Source: Massilia sp. YIM B02769 (GTDB lineage: Bacteria > Pseudomonadota > Gammaproteobacteria > Burkholderiales > Burkholderiaceae_D). Taken from it: a DNA stretch of 64,000 bases. The notes under the pieces were generated by a model that saw only the letters and a program-made list of their open reading frames with translations, was not told where the DNA came from and did no database searches. The stretch lies in NCBI RefSeq assembly GCF_030411995.1, contig NZ_JASNRC010000012.1, forward strand, positions 93,438-157,437, in the 5' to 3' direction. The first letter of the stretch is position 1, and each line of letters opens with the position of its first letter. This document shows, in pieces, positions 8,770-16,208 of the stretch. A program made the translations under genes and the position numbers.

Positions 8770-9204
8770 TTACTGGGTGGCTAGGCCAACGCGGGCGATG
8801 CCCATCTTCTTCGCTTCCGAGATCATCTCGATCACTTCTTCGTACTTGCTTTCGCGGTCGCCGGCGATCAGGACCGGATAGTCCGGATTCTCCTCGTGCA
8901 GGGCGCGCAGGCGGGCGAGCAGGGCGGCGCGGTTGTCCATGTTTTCCGCCGGCGTCGATGCCTTGCCGTGCACGCCGATCGACAGTTCCGCGTTCGGCTT
9001 GATCGAGATCTGGATGTAGGTGTCCGGCGGCAGCGTCGATTTCTCGGCGCGCGGCAGGTTGACCACGTTCGGCGTTTCGTTGGCCGGGACTGCCATGAAA
9101 ATGATGAGCAGCACCAGCATCACGTCGATGTAGGGCACGACGTTGATCTCGGATTTCAGTTTGCTGCGGCGCCCGCTGCGCATGCTGCTGCCGGAATAGG
9201 CCAT
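8770..9204 (-). CDS. tolR: Tol-Pal proton channel subunit TolR (ExbD family)
   Basis: A 144-aa protein with one N-terminal transmembrane helix (~23-43, INVVPYIDVMLVLLIIFMA). It contains the conserved acidic residue (YIDVMLVLL, Asp at ~26) that carries protons with TolQ. The periplasmic part has the ExbD/TolR pattern (PRAEKSTLPP, IQISIKPNAELSI, VLIAGDRESKYEEVIEMISEAK). It forms the TolQR motor that energises TolA. It lies 18 nt after tolQ and 6 nt before tolA, so it is in the same transcript. Confidence 0.96.
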   Translation of the reverse strand: MAYSGSSMRSGRRSKLKSEINVVPYIDVMLVLLIIFMAVPANETPNVVNLPRAEKSTLPPDTYIQISIKPNAELSIGVHGKASTPAENMDNRAALLARLRALHEENPDYPVLIAGDRESKYEEVIEMISEAKKMGIARVGLATQ

Positions 9205-9222
9205 GTCGGTTCCTCCTGCCGA

Positions 9223-9906
9223 TCAGCGCGACTGGCGCTGCAGGATGTTCGAGAATTCCTCGACGAAGCTTTCGAAGCGGATCGCCAGGCGGTCGATGTC
9301 GTGGGTGAAGCGGTTGTAGGCGACGACGGCCGGGATCGCGGCGAACAGGCCGATGGCGGTGGCGATCAGGGCTTCGGCAATGCCGGGCGCAACGACGGCC
9401 AGCGTCGCTTGCTGGACATTCGCCAGGCCGCGGAAGGCGTTCATGATGCCCCACACGGTGCCGAGCAGGCCGATGTAAGGCGAGACCGAACCGACCGAGG
9501 CCAGGAAGTTCAGGTGCAGGTCGAGGGCGTCGAGTTCGCGCTGGAAGGCGGCGCGCATGGCGCGGCGGGCGCCGTCGAGCACCGCGCCCATGTCGAGGGC
9601 GTCGCGCGAGGCTTGCTTGCCCTTGATGAACTCGCCCATGCCGGCTTCGAAGATGCGGGCCAGAGCGCCGCTCTGGTCGCGCTGGGCGCTGGCGCTCTGG
9701 TGCAGGGTGTGCAGGTTGCCGCCGGCCCAGAAGCTGCGCTCGAACTGTTCGGTCTGGCGACGCGCCGCACGGATCGCGAACAGCTTGCGGAAGATATAGG
9801 ACCACGAGAAGACCGACAGCAGCAACAGCAACAGCATGATGAGCTGCACCAGGATGTGCGCGTTACTGATCAGGGCGATAAAGGAAAGGTCGTGGGTCGG
9901 GGTCAT
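9223..9906 (-). CDS. tolQ: Tol-Pal proton channel subunit TolQ (MotA/ExbB family)
   Basis: A 227-aa inner-membrane protein with three predicted helices: ~16-38 (ILVQLIMLLLLLLSVFSW), ~130-155 and ~165-195. The helices include the family stretch GLLGTVWGIMNAFRGLANVQQATLAVVAPGIAEALIATAIGL, which lines the proton path. With TolR it forms the 5:2 motor driving TolA. It is separated from ybgC by 25 nt and from tolR by 18 nt. Length and motifs are typical. Confidence 0.96.
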   Translation of the reverse strand: MTPTHDLSFIALISNAHILVQLIMLLLLLLSVFSWSYIFRKLFAIRAARRQTEQFERSFWAGGNLHTLHQSASAQRDQSGALARIFEAGMGEFIKGKQASRDALDMGAVLDGARRAMRAAFQRELDALDLHLNFLASVGSVSPYIGLLGTVWGIMNAFRGLANVQQATLAVVAPGIAEALIATAIGLFAAIPAVVAYNRFTHDIDRLAIRFESFVEEFSNILQRQSR

Positions 9907-9931
9907 CGGTTGAGCAATATTGTCGGTTTAT

Positions 9932-10336
9932 TCAAGCGGCACGCATTTTATCAGCCACGTGGTCGGGGAGCGAGCGCGGACGTACAGACGCGAGGTCGAC
10001 GCAGCCAACCTTGACGCTGGCTTCGACCAGCAACTGGTCGCCTTTGTAGGCCTTTTGCGCGAACTGCACCGAGGCGCGGCCAAGCTTTTCGATGGCCAGG
10101 GTCAGCGTGATCTCGTCGTCCAGGCGCGCCGGAGCGTGGTAGTCGATGGTCGCGCTTTTCACCACGAAGCCGGCGTTGTCCGACTCGATCAGGTCTTGTT
10201 GGCCAATACCCGCCGCGCGCAGCCATTCGGTGCGCGCGCGTTCGAAGAACTTCAGGTAATTCGCGTAAAACACGATGCCGCCGGCGTCGGTGTCTTCGTA
10301 ATAGACCCGGACAGGCCAGGTGAAAACGGAGGGCAT
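9932..10336 (-). CDS. ybgC: Tol-Pal-associated acyl-CoA thioesterase YbgC (hot-dog fold)
   Basis: About 134 aa from the MPSVFTWPVRVYYEDTDAGG start, which lines up with E. coli YbgC; an in-frame ATG at 10348 would add four residues. The active-site motif YYEDTDAGGIVFYANYLKFFERAR is complete, including the catalytic Asp. Later DYHAPARLDDEITLT and VKVGCVDL fit the hot-dog fold. The enzyme hydrolyses acyl-CoA/acyl-ACP at the membrane and is encoded first in most tol-pal operons. A promoter-like element sits almost on top of the possible starts, so the mRNA leader may be very short. Confidence 0.93.
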   Translation of the reverse strand: MPSVFTWPVRVYYEDTDAGGIVFYANYLKFFERARTEWLRAAGIGQQDLIESDNAGFVVKSATIDYHAPARLDDEITLTLAIEKLGRASVQFAQKAYKGDQLLVEASVKVGCVDLASVRPRSLPDHVADKMRAA

Positions 10337-10353
10337 GCTACAAGCCATAAATG

Positions 10354-10381
10354 ATAATAGGAAACATTTTACGCTATTCAA
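10354..10381 (-). promoter_or_regulatory. Possible promoter of the ybgC-tol-pal operon
   Basis: On the minus strand, TTGAAT and TATTAT are separated by 16 nt. The -10 box lies only 5 nt before the ATG at 10348 and 17 nt before the ATG at 10336. If it is used, the mRNA would be leaderless or nearly so. No Shine-Dalgarno is evident for either start, which is consistent but not proof. Confidence 0.4.
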
Positions 10382-10559
10382 CTCCGCATATGTACTCTAG
10401 CGCACATGACGGATCGGAAAGCGCACCATGGCGCATGCTGCTGACTTGTCAGGATGATTGCCAGGATTTCAGTGGTAGTAGACGAGATGCAACCCTGTCA
10501 AGACAACAACTGTAACACTTTCTCACAATTATCGAAGGTGGGGCGCACGGCGTGCATAT

Positions 10560-10590
10560 GTAGGGTGGATGGCAAAGCCATCCACCCTAC
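10560..10590. repeat. Single REP-like hairpin at the 3' end of the ydfG-like gene
   Basis: A perfect 31-bp palindrome: GTAGGGTGGATGGC, an AAA loop, then GCCATCCACCCTAC. It belongs to the family of GTAGGGTGG...CCACCCTAC hairpins seen elsewhere in the window. The TAG stop codon of the minus-strand dehydrogenase lies inside its right arm, so the repeat both ends the reading frame and could end or protect the transcript. Confidence 0.85.
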
Positions 10591-11333
10591 GCGCGCTTGA
10601 TGTTGAACGGCGAGAATCCCTGGCAAGTCGGCATCAATTCGATCAGGTTCACATTGATGTGCGGCGGCAGGGTGGCGATCCAGTAGGCGGTCTCGGCGAT
10701 ATCCTGGGCCGTCAGCGGGGTCGTGCCTTCGTACACTTTCGCGGCCGCCGCGTCGTCGCCCTTGAAGCGCACGTTCGAGAATTCGGTGCCGCCGCACAGG
10801 CCCGGCGCCAGGTTGGTGGCGCGTACGCCGGTGCCCACCAGATCGGCGCGCAAATTCAGGGTGAACTGTTCCACGAAGGCCTTGGTGGCGCCGTACACGT
10901 TGCCGCCCGGGTAAGGGTAATGGCCGGCCACCGAGCCCAGGTTGATGACCAGGCCGCTGCCGCGCTCGACCATCGCCGGCAAAATCGCGCGGGTCATCGT
11001 CACCAGGCCCTGGCAATTGGTGGCGATCATGGTTTCCCAGTCTTCGAGCGGCGCTTCATGGGCCGGCGAGGTGCCGAGCGCCAGGCCGGCGTTGTTGATC
11101 AGCACGTCGATCGGGCGCCAGGATTGCGGCAGCAGGGCCAGCGCTTCCTCGATCGAGGCCTTGTCGGTCACGTCCATTTCCACCGGCAGCGCCGATTCGC
11201 CCAGCTCGGCAGCGAGGGCGTCGAGGCGGTCCTTGCGGCGCGCCGCCATCACGACCTGGTGGCCGTTGCGGACGAAAGTGCGCGCCATATCGGCGCCGAA
11301 GCCGGCCGATGCGCCGGTGATGAAAACGATCAT
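10587..11333 (-). CDS. ydfG: NADP-dependent 3-hydroxy acid dehydrogenase, YdfG-type SDR
   Basis: A 248-aa classical short-chain dehydrogenase. Visible are the nucleotide-binding TGASAGFG (6-13), the NNAG motif (LINNAGLALG), a catalytic Ser within NLGSVAG, and YGATK (Tyr-x-x-x-Lys). It matches E. coli YdfG almost throughout, including HEAPLEDWETMI, PGGNVYGATKAFVEQF and GGTEFSNVRFKGDD. Such enzymes oxidise serine, allo-threonine and 3-hydroxypropionate-type acids, and reduce malonic semialdehyde. A GAGGAA ribosome site precedes the ATG. It is divergent from glyA, and its stop codon lies in a hairpin repeat. Cofactor preference for NADP is by family (AARRKDR after strand 2). Confidence 0.93.
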   Translation of the reverse strand: MIVFITGASAGFGADMARTFVRNGHQVVMAARRKDRLDALAAELGESALPVEMDVTDKASIEEALALLPQSWRPIDVLINNAGLALGTSPAHEAPLEDWETMIATNCQGLVTMTRAILPAMVERGSGLVINLGSVAGHYPYPGGNVYGATKAFVEQFTLNLRADLVGTGVRATNLAPGLCGGTEFSNVRFKGDDAAAAKVYEGTTPLTAQDIAETAYWIATLPPHINVNLIELMPTCQGFSPFNIKRA

Positions 11334-11430
11334 GATGGGGTTCCTCGGGTTGGCTGAACCCGGTGATTGTAGCCGAAACGACCATGTTGCCCGGCCTTTA
11401 AGGCCAGTTGGGGCCAGGTCGGCGGTTTCC

Positions 11431-11459
11431 TTGCCCTAAAAGGGCGCATCACATACAAT
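11431..11459 (+). promoter_or_regulatory. Sigma-70 promoter upstream of the glyA riboswitch
   Basis: TTGCCC (11431-11436) and TACAAT (11454-11459) are separated by exactly 17 nt. Transcription would start near 11466, about 8 nt before the ZTP aptamer, giving a leader of about 214 nt before glyA. Confidence 0.65.
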
Positions 11460-11473
11460 CCGAGCTCCATTTG

Positions 11474-11571
11474 CGTCTCACGTGACTGGCGAAAACCATG
11501 TGTTCCGATACATGGCAAGGTGGATACCCACCGTGGAGCGTGAGACCTCATCCGCCGTTCGCCTGGGCAGC
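11474..11571 (+). ncRNA. ZTP (pfl motif) riboswitch in the glyA leader
   Basis: The leader holds the pfl/ZTP signature blocks in order: GTCTCACGTGACTGGCG at the 5' side, a variable CCATGT...ACATGG stem, the GGTGG-ATAC-CCACC hairpin, CCGTGGAGCGTGAGAC closing the first stem (GTCTCACG pairs with CGTGAGAC), then CCGTTCGCCTGGGCAG, the conserved 3' subdomain. ZTP riboswitches bind ZTP/ZMP, which accumulate when 10-formyl-tetrahydrofolate is short, and commonly turn on glyA, folD and purH. That fits glyA downstream and the promoter just upstream. I see no strong T run after the aptamer, so control may be translational, possibly through pairing near the GGAG site at 11668. This is motif recognition by eye; a covariance search would confirm it. 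Confidence 0.85.
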
Positions 11572-11679
11572 CGACAATGTGCACGCGCCGCAGCATGCTG
11601 CCGCGCGGCCGGTTGCGTCCGGGCTTCCCGCCGATCCGGCTCTGCCTGTCTGGTTCTCTTATCGATTGGAGTTTTGTTC

Positions 11680-12927
11680 ATGTTTGCAAAAGATCACACG
11701 CTGGCCAATGTTGACCCGGAACTGTGGGATGCGATTCAGAAGGAAAACACCCGACAGCAGGATCACATCGAGCTGATCGCGTCGGAAAACTACACCTCGC
11801 CGGCCGTGATGCAGGCGCAAGGTTCGCAGCTGACCAACAAGTACGCCGAAGGCTATCCGGGCAAGCGCTACTATGGCGGCTGCGAATACGTCGACGTCGC
11901 CGAGCAGCTGGCGATCGACCGCGTCAAGCAACTGTTCGGCGCGGAAGCCGCCAACGTCCAGCCGAACTCGGGCTCGCAGGCAAACCAGGGCGTGTTCTTC
12001 GCCATGCTGAAACCCGGCGACACCATCATGGGCATGTCGCTGGCCGAAGGCGGCCACCTGACCCACGGCATGGCGCTGAACATGTCGGGTAAATGGTTCA
12101 ACGTCATCTCCTACGGCCTGACCGAGCAGGAAGACATCGACTACGAGGCCATGGAGCGCCTGGCGCGCGAGCACAAGCCGAAGATGATCATCGCCGGCGC
12201 ATCCGCTTTCGCCCTGCGCATCGACTTCGAGCGCTTCGCGAAGATCGCCAAGGAAGTCGGCGCCTGGTTCATGGTCGACATGGCCCACTACGCCGGCCTG
12301 ATCGCCGCGGGCGAGTACCCGAACCCGGTGCCGTTCGCCGACTTCGTCACCTCGACCACGCACAAATCGCTGCGCGGCCCGCGCGGCGGCATCATCCTGA
12401 TGAAGGCCGAGCACGAAAAGGCCATCAACTCGGCGATCTTCCCTGGCATCCAGGGCGGTCCGCTGATGCACGTGATCGCCGGTAAAGCGGTGGCGTTCAA
12501 GGAAGCGCTGTCGCCGGAATTCAAGGCTTACCAGCAGCAAGTCGTGAAGAACGCCAAGGCCCTGGCCAACGCGCTGATCGAACGCGGCCTGCGCATCGTG
12601 TCGGGCCGTACCGAGTCGCACGTGATGCTGGTCGACCTGCGCGCCAAGGGCCTGACCGGCAAGGAAGCCGAAGCAATCCTGGGCCAGGCACACATGACCT
12701 GCAACAAGAACGGCATCCCGAACGACCCGCAGAAGCCGTTCGTGACCTCAGGCATCCGCCTGGGCAGCCCGGCCTTTACCACCCGCGGCTTCAAGGAAGA
12801 AGACGCGACGAAAGTGGGCCACCTGATCGCCGACGTGCTGGACAACCCGCACGACGCCGCCACCATCGAGCGCGTGAAGGCGGAAGTGAAGGTCCTGACC
12901 GACAAGTATCCGGTCTACGCAGCGTAA
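11680..12927 (+). CDS. glyA: Serine hydroxymethyltransferase
   Basis: A 415-aa PLP enzyme converting serine and tetrahydrofolate to glycine and 5,10-methylene-THF, the main entry of one-carbon units. The ATG reading MFAKDHTLANVD has a GGAG site 8 nt upstream; an in-frame extension upstream would run into the riboswitch and is rejected. Family stretches are HIELIASENYTSPAV, YAEGYPGKRYYGGCEYVD, VDMAHYAGL and the PLP lysine motif TTHKSLRGPRGG. Length agrees with E. coli GlyA (417). It is controlled by its own promoter and ZTP riboswitch and followed by a GC-rich hairpin before nrdR. Confidence 0.98.
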   Translation: MFAKDHTLANVDPELWDAIQKENTRQQDHIELIASENYTSPAVMQAQGSQLTNKYAEGYPGKRYYGGCEYVDVAEQLAIDRVKQLFGAEAANVQPNSGSQANQGVFFAMLKPGDTIMGMSLAEGGHLTHGMALNMSGKWFNVISYGLTEQEDIDYEAMERLAREHKPKMIIAGASAFALRIDFERFAKIAKEVGAWFMVDMAHYAGLIAAGEYPNPVPFADFVTSTTHKSLRGPRGGIILMKAEHEKAINSAIFPGIQGGPLMHVIAGKAVAFKEALSPEFKAYQQQVVKNAKALANALIERGLRIVSGRTESHVMLVDLRAKGLTGKEAEAILGQAHMTCNKNGIPNDPQKPFVTSGIRLGSPAFTTRGFKEEDATKVGHLIADVLDNPHDAATIERVKAEVKVLTDKYPVYAA

Positions 12928-12951
12928 AGAAGTAGTAGTAGAGTATGAGGG

Positions 12952-12985
12952 AAGGGCGGCGCCGGCTTGCGCCGCCTTTCTCGGT
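12952..12985 (+). terminator. Probable intrinsic terminator after glyA
   Basis: GGCGGCGC pairs with GCGCCGCC around CGGCTT and is followed by TTTCT. The stem is very strong but the T tract is short, so some read-through into nrdR (ATG 22 nt on) is plausible. Confidence 0.6.
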
Positions 12986-13006
12986 CAAGTTTCACATCGG
13001 CGCCCC

Positions 13007-13465
13007 ATGAAATGTCCGTTCTGCCAGCATGAAGATACCCAGGTCCTCGATACGCGCGTATCCGAGGAAGGCGACGCCATCCGCCGCCGCCGCCGCTGCG
13101 TGCAATGCGACAAGCGCTTCACCACCTACGAACGCATCGAACTGTCGATGCCGATCATCGTCAAGAAAAACGGCAGCCGCACCGAATTCGCTTCCAGCAA
13201 GCTGCGCGGCAGTTTGATGCTGGCCCTGCGCAAGCGGCCCGTGTCGGCCGAGGCCATCGACGCCGCCGTCGCCTCGATCGAGGAAAAGCTGCTGACCAGC
13301 GGCCGGCGCGAAGTCGATACCGGTTACGTCGGTGAACTGGTGATGCAGGAACTCAAGCGGCTCGACGAGATCGCCTACATCCGCTTCGCCTCCGTCTATA
13401 AAGACTTCAAGGACCTCGCCGAGTTCCAGCAGGCGCTGGCCGAAGTCGGGCATCCACGCAAATAA
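13007..13465 (+). CDS. nrdR: Transcriptional repressor NrdR of ribonucleotide reductase genes
   Basis: A 152-aa regulator. The N-terminal zinc ribbon is CPFCQHEDTQVLDTR...CVQCDKRFTTYER, with four cysteines. The ATP-cone domain follows (~47-137: PIIVKKNGSRTEFASSKLRGSL, RPVSAEAIDAAVASIEEKL, YIRFASVYKDFKD). NrdR binds NrdR boxes upstream of nrd operons in response to dATP/ATP. Position after glyA and upstream of the rib genes is ancestral; here a pilin cluster has been placed between nrdR and ribD. Length and motifs are standard. Confidence 0.97.
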   Translation: MKCPFCQHEDTQVLDTRVSEEGDAIRRRRRCVQCDKRFTTYERIELSMPIIVKKNGSRTEFASSKLRGSLMLALRKRPVSAEAIDAAVASIEEKLLTSGRREVDTGYVGELVMQELKRLDEIAYIRFASVYKDFKDLAEFQQALAEVGHPRK

Positions 13466-13604
13466 CATCTTCGGTCCTTCGGGACCCTGGTGTACGCATC
13501 TTTGGCAAGCGCACACGCTTGAGCGACCGCATGGGCGCACCTTGACCCCCTGATAACTTCACAGCTCGCGCGAATTCCCGCGTGTCGAACCTGTGGAGGT
13601 GGCC

Positions 13605-14156
13605 GTGCAACGCTGTGGTGCCAAGGGCTTTACGCTGGCCGAAGTACTGGTCGCGATGTTCCTCCTCGCCGTCGGCGCCATCGGTGCGGCGGCAACGCAA
13701 TCGACCGTGGCGCGCCTGCGCGAACAGGCGGCGCTCGAATCCGAAGCCGTGCAACTGGCCGCCTCGCTGTCGGCGCGCATGCTCGCCAATCCTGCGCAAA
13801 TGGCGCTGCCCGACAGTGCCAATCCCTACCTCCAGCTCGACTACGACGCGGACGACGGCGACCCCGACGCGCCGCCCGTGCAGTGCTTCGGCGGCGCCGA
13901 CTGCGACGCCGCCAGCCTGGCCTGGTTCGACCTGTATGAGACAGTGCGTCTTGTGCGCGAGGCTTTCCCCGGCGGCCGTATCGCGGTCTGCCGCGACGCC
14001 ACGGTCTGGAACCCGGCCTTGCAGGCGCCCGACTGGGATTGCGTAAGCTCGGCCTCGGCGCCCATCGTCATCAAGCTGGGCTGGCGCATGCATGCCCGGC
14101 AGGGCCAGCCGACAAGCGGCGCGCAGGCGTTTGTCACGATGGTGGTGCCGGGATGA
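13605..14156 (+). CDS. pilV: Type IV pilus minor pilin PilV
   Basis: About 183 aa. I chose GTG at 13605 because GGAGG sits 6 nt upstream; GTG at 13593 is the alternative. The N-terminus QRCGAKGFTLAEVLVAMFLLAVGAIG is a class III prepilin signal: PilD cleaves after Gly, methylates Phe+1, Glu+5 is present (FTLAE), then a hydrophobic helix. The rest resembles PilV, with Cys pairs (VQCFGGADCD) and a domain ending in GWRMHA. Minor pilins prime pilus assembly and modify adhesion. Its stop overlaps the pilW start (ATGA). Confidence 0.9.
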   Translation: MQRCGAKGFTLAEVLVAMFLLAVGAIGAAATQSTVARLREQAALESEAVQLAASLSARMLANPAQMALPDSANPYLQLDYDADDGDPDAPPVQCFGGADCDAASLAWFDLYETVRLVREAFPGGRIAVCRDATVWNPALQAPDWDCVSSASAPIVIKLGWRMHARQGQPTSGAQAFVTMVVPG

Positions 14157-15094
14157 GCGCCCGACGGCATCAGCACGGCATGAGCCTGGCCGAGCTGCTG
14201 GTGGCGATGTCGCTCGGCCTGGGCGTGCTGCTGGCCGGCTCCACCTTGCTGGTCGGGTCGAACGCGTCCTATGTCGGCCATGCCGATGCCGCCGCGATCG
14301 ACGACAGCGGCCGCTATGCCCTCGAGGTCATCGGCCGCGCGGTGCGCCAGGGCGCCTTTGCCGACTGGGAGCGCCTGGGGGCGGCGGGGCCGGCGCCTGC
14401 TACGCCGGCGGCGCTGCTCGGTCTCGACAGCCAGACGATCAACAAGACCAGCTTCGGCATCGACAGCCCGCTGCCCGCCAGCGTGAACCACAGCGACGTG
14501 CTGGCCGTGCGCTACAGCGGCGCCGGCGCGGGGCCGGACGGTGATGGCAGTGTGCTCAACTGCGCGGGCTTTCCGGTGCACGAACTGGAAGACGGCTGGA
14601 GCATCTTCTATGTCGCGCGCAATGGCGATGGCCAGAGCGAACTGCGCTGCAAGTACCGCGGCACCACCAGCTGGGGCGCGGATGCGGTGGTGGCCGGCGT
14701 GGATGGCTTCCAGGTCCTGTACGGCATCGACACCGACACCCCGCGCGACGGCGTCGCCAACCGCTACCTGAACGCCAGCGCCCTGAATGCGCTGGATGCG
14801 GCGCTGTCCCTGAGCGGCGCCACGCCGGCCGACCTGGAGGCGGACCGGCATGCCAAGACCTGGTGGAAGCGGATAACGAGCGTGAGAGTCGCCTTGTTGC
14901 TGCATGGCGAGCGGCCATCCACCGGCGTCATGGCGCCGGCCAGCCATGAACTGTTCGGGCAGGAGTACAGCGATGCGCATGGGAGCACCGACCTCGGTGT
15001 CAGCCTGCCCGAAACCGCGCTGTCCGGCCGCGAAGGTCCGCGTATCCGGCGCCTCTTCACGGCCGTCTATGCGGCGGGCACGGTCCTTCCCTGA
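14153..15094 (+). CDS. pilW: Type IV pilus minor pilin PilW
   Basis: A 313-aa protein starting at the ATG that overlaps the pilV stop. The prepilin signal is RRHQHGMSLAELLVAMSLGLGVLLAGSTLLVG: cleavage after Gly, Met+1, Glu+5 present. The region DDSGRYALEVIGRAVRQGAFADWERL is typical of PilW proteins. The large C-terminal domain contains GVDGFQVLYGIDTD and RVALLLHGERP. It acts with PilV, PilX and FimT in the tip-priming complex. The PilX ATG follows 7 nt after its stop. Confidence 0.9.
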   Translation: MSARRHQHGMSLAELLVAMSLGLGVLLAGSTLLVGSNASYVGHADAAAIDDSGRYALEVIGRAVRQGAFADWERLGAAGPAPATPAALLGLDSQTINKTSFGIDSPLPASVNHSDVLAVRYSGAGAGPDGDGSVLNCAGFPVHELEDGWSIFYVARNGDGQSELRCKYRGTTSWGADAVVAGVDGFQVLYGIDTDTPRDGVANRYLNASALNALDAALSLSGATPADLEADRHAKTWWKRITSVRVALLLHGERPSTGVMAPASHELFGQEYSDAHGSTDLGVSLPETALSGREGPRIRRLFTAVYAAGTVLP

Positions 15095-15101
15095 GCCTGC
15101 C

Positions 15102-15737
15102 ATGCGCAACCCCCGATCCACACGCGAGCAGGGCGCGGCGCTCGTCACGGTGCTGTTCCTGATGCTGGCCGTGCTGATGATGTCCGCCTCGAGTACCCGG
15201 GCGTCGCTGGCCGCCGTCAAGTCGGCACGCTACGAGCGCGACCGCCATATCGCACACCAGTCGGCAGAGGTGGCGCTGTATGACGCCGAGCGCGATATCG
15301 CCGGTGCGGCAGGGCCGGCGTCGCCGCGTACCGCGATCTTCGTCGCGGCGGATACCGGCGCCTTCATCACCGGGTGCGCGGGAGCGGGCGAGCATGCGGG
15401 ACTGTGCCGTCTCGTTCCCGCGCCCGGCGTTCCGGCCTGGCAGGCGCTTGATCTTGCGGGGCCGCTGTCCGTCGAATACGGCCGCTTCACCGGCGCTACG
15501 CTGCCCACCGGCGCCGGCCTGCTGCCGTCCCGGCCGCCGCGCTACATCGTCGAGCTGCTGGAACACCCGGGCGCCGACCCGGTCTACCGCATCACCGCCA
15601 TCGGCTTCGGCGCCAGCGACGCCACACGCGTGGTCCTGCAAAGCTATTACCGGCGCGCGAACGCGACTGCGCCCGCAAAACGCCTGGGCTGGCGCGAAGT
15701 CGCCAACTGGCCCGAGTTGCATGCCGCGACCTTCTGA
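15102..15737 (+). CDS. pilX: Type IV pilus minor pilin PilX
   Basis: A 211-aa protein. The N-terminus MRNPRSTREQGAALVTVLFLMLAVLMM is the PilX-type signal (QGAALVTVL, no Glu+5, as usual for PilX/GspK-type subunits). The next segment, SVKSARYERDRHIAHQSAEVALYDAERDI-like, matches the family helix AEXALXDAE. The C-terminal half contains PPRYIVELLEHP and YRITAIGFGASDATRVVLQS, as in PilX proteins of Oxalobacteraceae. It normally precedes pilY1; here the next gene, 30 nt on, is a pilE-like pilin and no pilY1 is present. Confidence 0.88.
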   Translation: MRNPRSTREQGAALVTVLFLMLAVLMMSASSTRASLAAVKSARYERDRHIAHQSAEVALYDAERDIAGAAGPASPRTAIFVAADTGAFITGCAGAGEHAGLCRLVPAPGVPAWQALDLAGPLSVEYGRFTGATLPTGAGLLPSRPPRYIVELLEHPGADPVYRITAIGFGASDATRVVLQSYYRRANATAPAKRLGWREVANWPELHAATF

Positions 15738-15767
15738 CATCCATCCATCAACCCAAGGAGAACGACG

Positions 15768-16208
15768 ATGTACCGCAGTCCCGGCTTCACCCTGATCGAA
15801 ACGATGGTCGTGCTGCTGATCCTGTCCATCCTGGCAGCGGTCGCCTATCCCGGCTATACGGACCACCTGGCGAAGATGCGCCGGATCGAAGGGCAGGTGG
15901 CGCTGATCGACGCCATGCAGCAGCAGGAGCGCCATCATTCGCTGCACCATACCTATGTCGCTTTCTCGGCCGCCGAGCCGGTCGAGGGCCAGCGCTGGTG
16001 GTCGGGCAGCCGTGCTGTCGAGAGCGCCTACGAACTCGAGGCCCAGGCTTGTGCGGGCAATGCGCTGCGCGACTGCGTCGAGATCGTGGCCAGGCCCGGA
16101 ACGGCGAATGTCGACGCCAGCTACAGCGACAGCGAATGCGGCACGCTCAGCATGCGCAGCAGCGGCGAGCAGGGCGCCAGCGGCACCTCGGCACGCTGCT
16201 GGCCATGA
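15768..16208 (+). CDS. pilE: Type IV pilin, PilE-like minor pilin
   Basis: A 146-aa pilin with a strong AAGGAG ribosome site 8 nt before the ATG. The prepilin peptide is MYRSPG followed by FTLIETMVVLLILSILAAVAYPGYTDHL, with Phe+1 and Glu+5. The globular domain has the PilE pattern (QVALIDAMQQQERHHSLHHTYV) and a C-terminal Cys pair (Cys in DSECGTL and SARCWP) that would form the D-region loop. Genes of this type close the fimT-pilVWXY1-E cluster in beta/gammaproteobacteria. Its stop overlaps the next ATG (ATGA). Confidence 0.88.
   Translation: MYRSPGFTLIETMVVLLILSILAAVAYPGYTDHLAKMRRIEGQVALIDAMQQQERHHSLHHTYVAFSAAEPVEGQRWWSGSRAVESAYELEAQACAGNALRDCVEIVARPGTANVDASYSDSECGTLSMRSSGEQGASGTSARCWP

Noticed and set aside
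8072..8881. Ser/Phe-rich long frame opposite tolA
   Set aside because: It is the complement of the Lys/Glu/Ala coiled coil of TolA; low complexity and no start signals.
11482..11679. Upstream in-frame extension of GlyA
   Set aside because: It would translate through the ZTP aptamer; the family N-terminus and a GGAG site fix the start at 11680.
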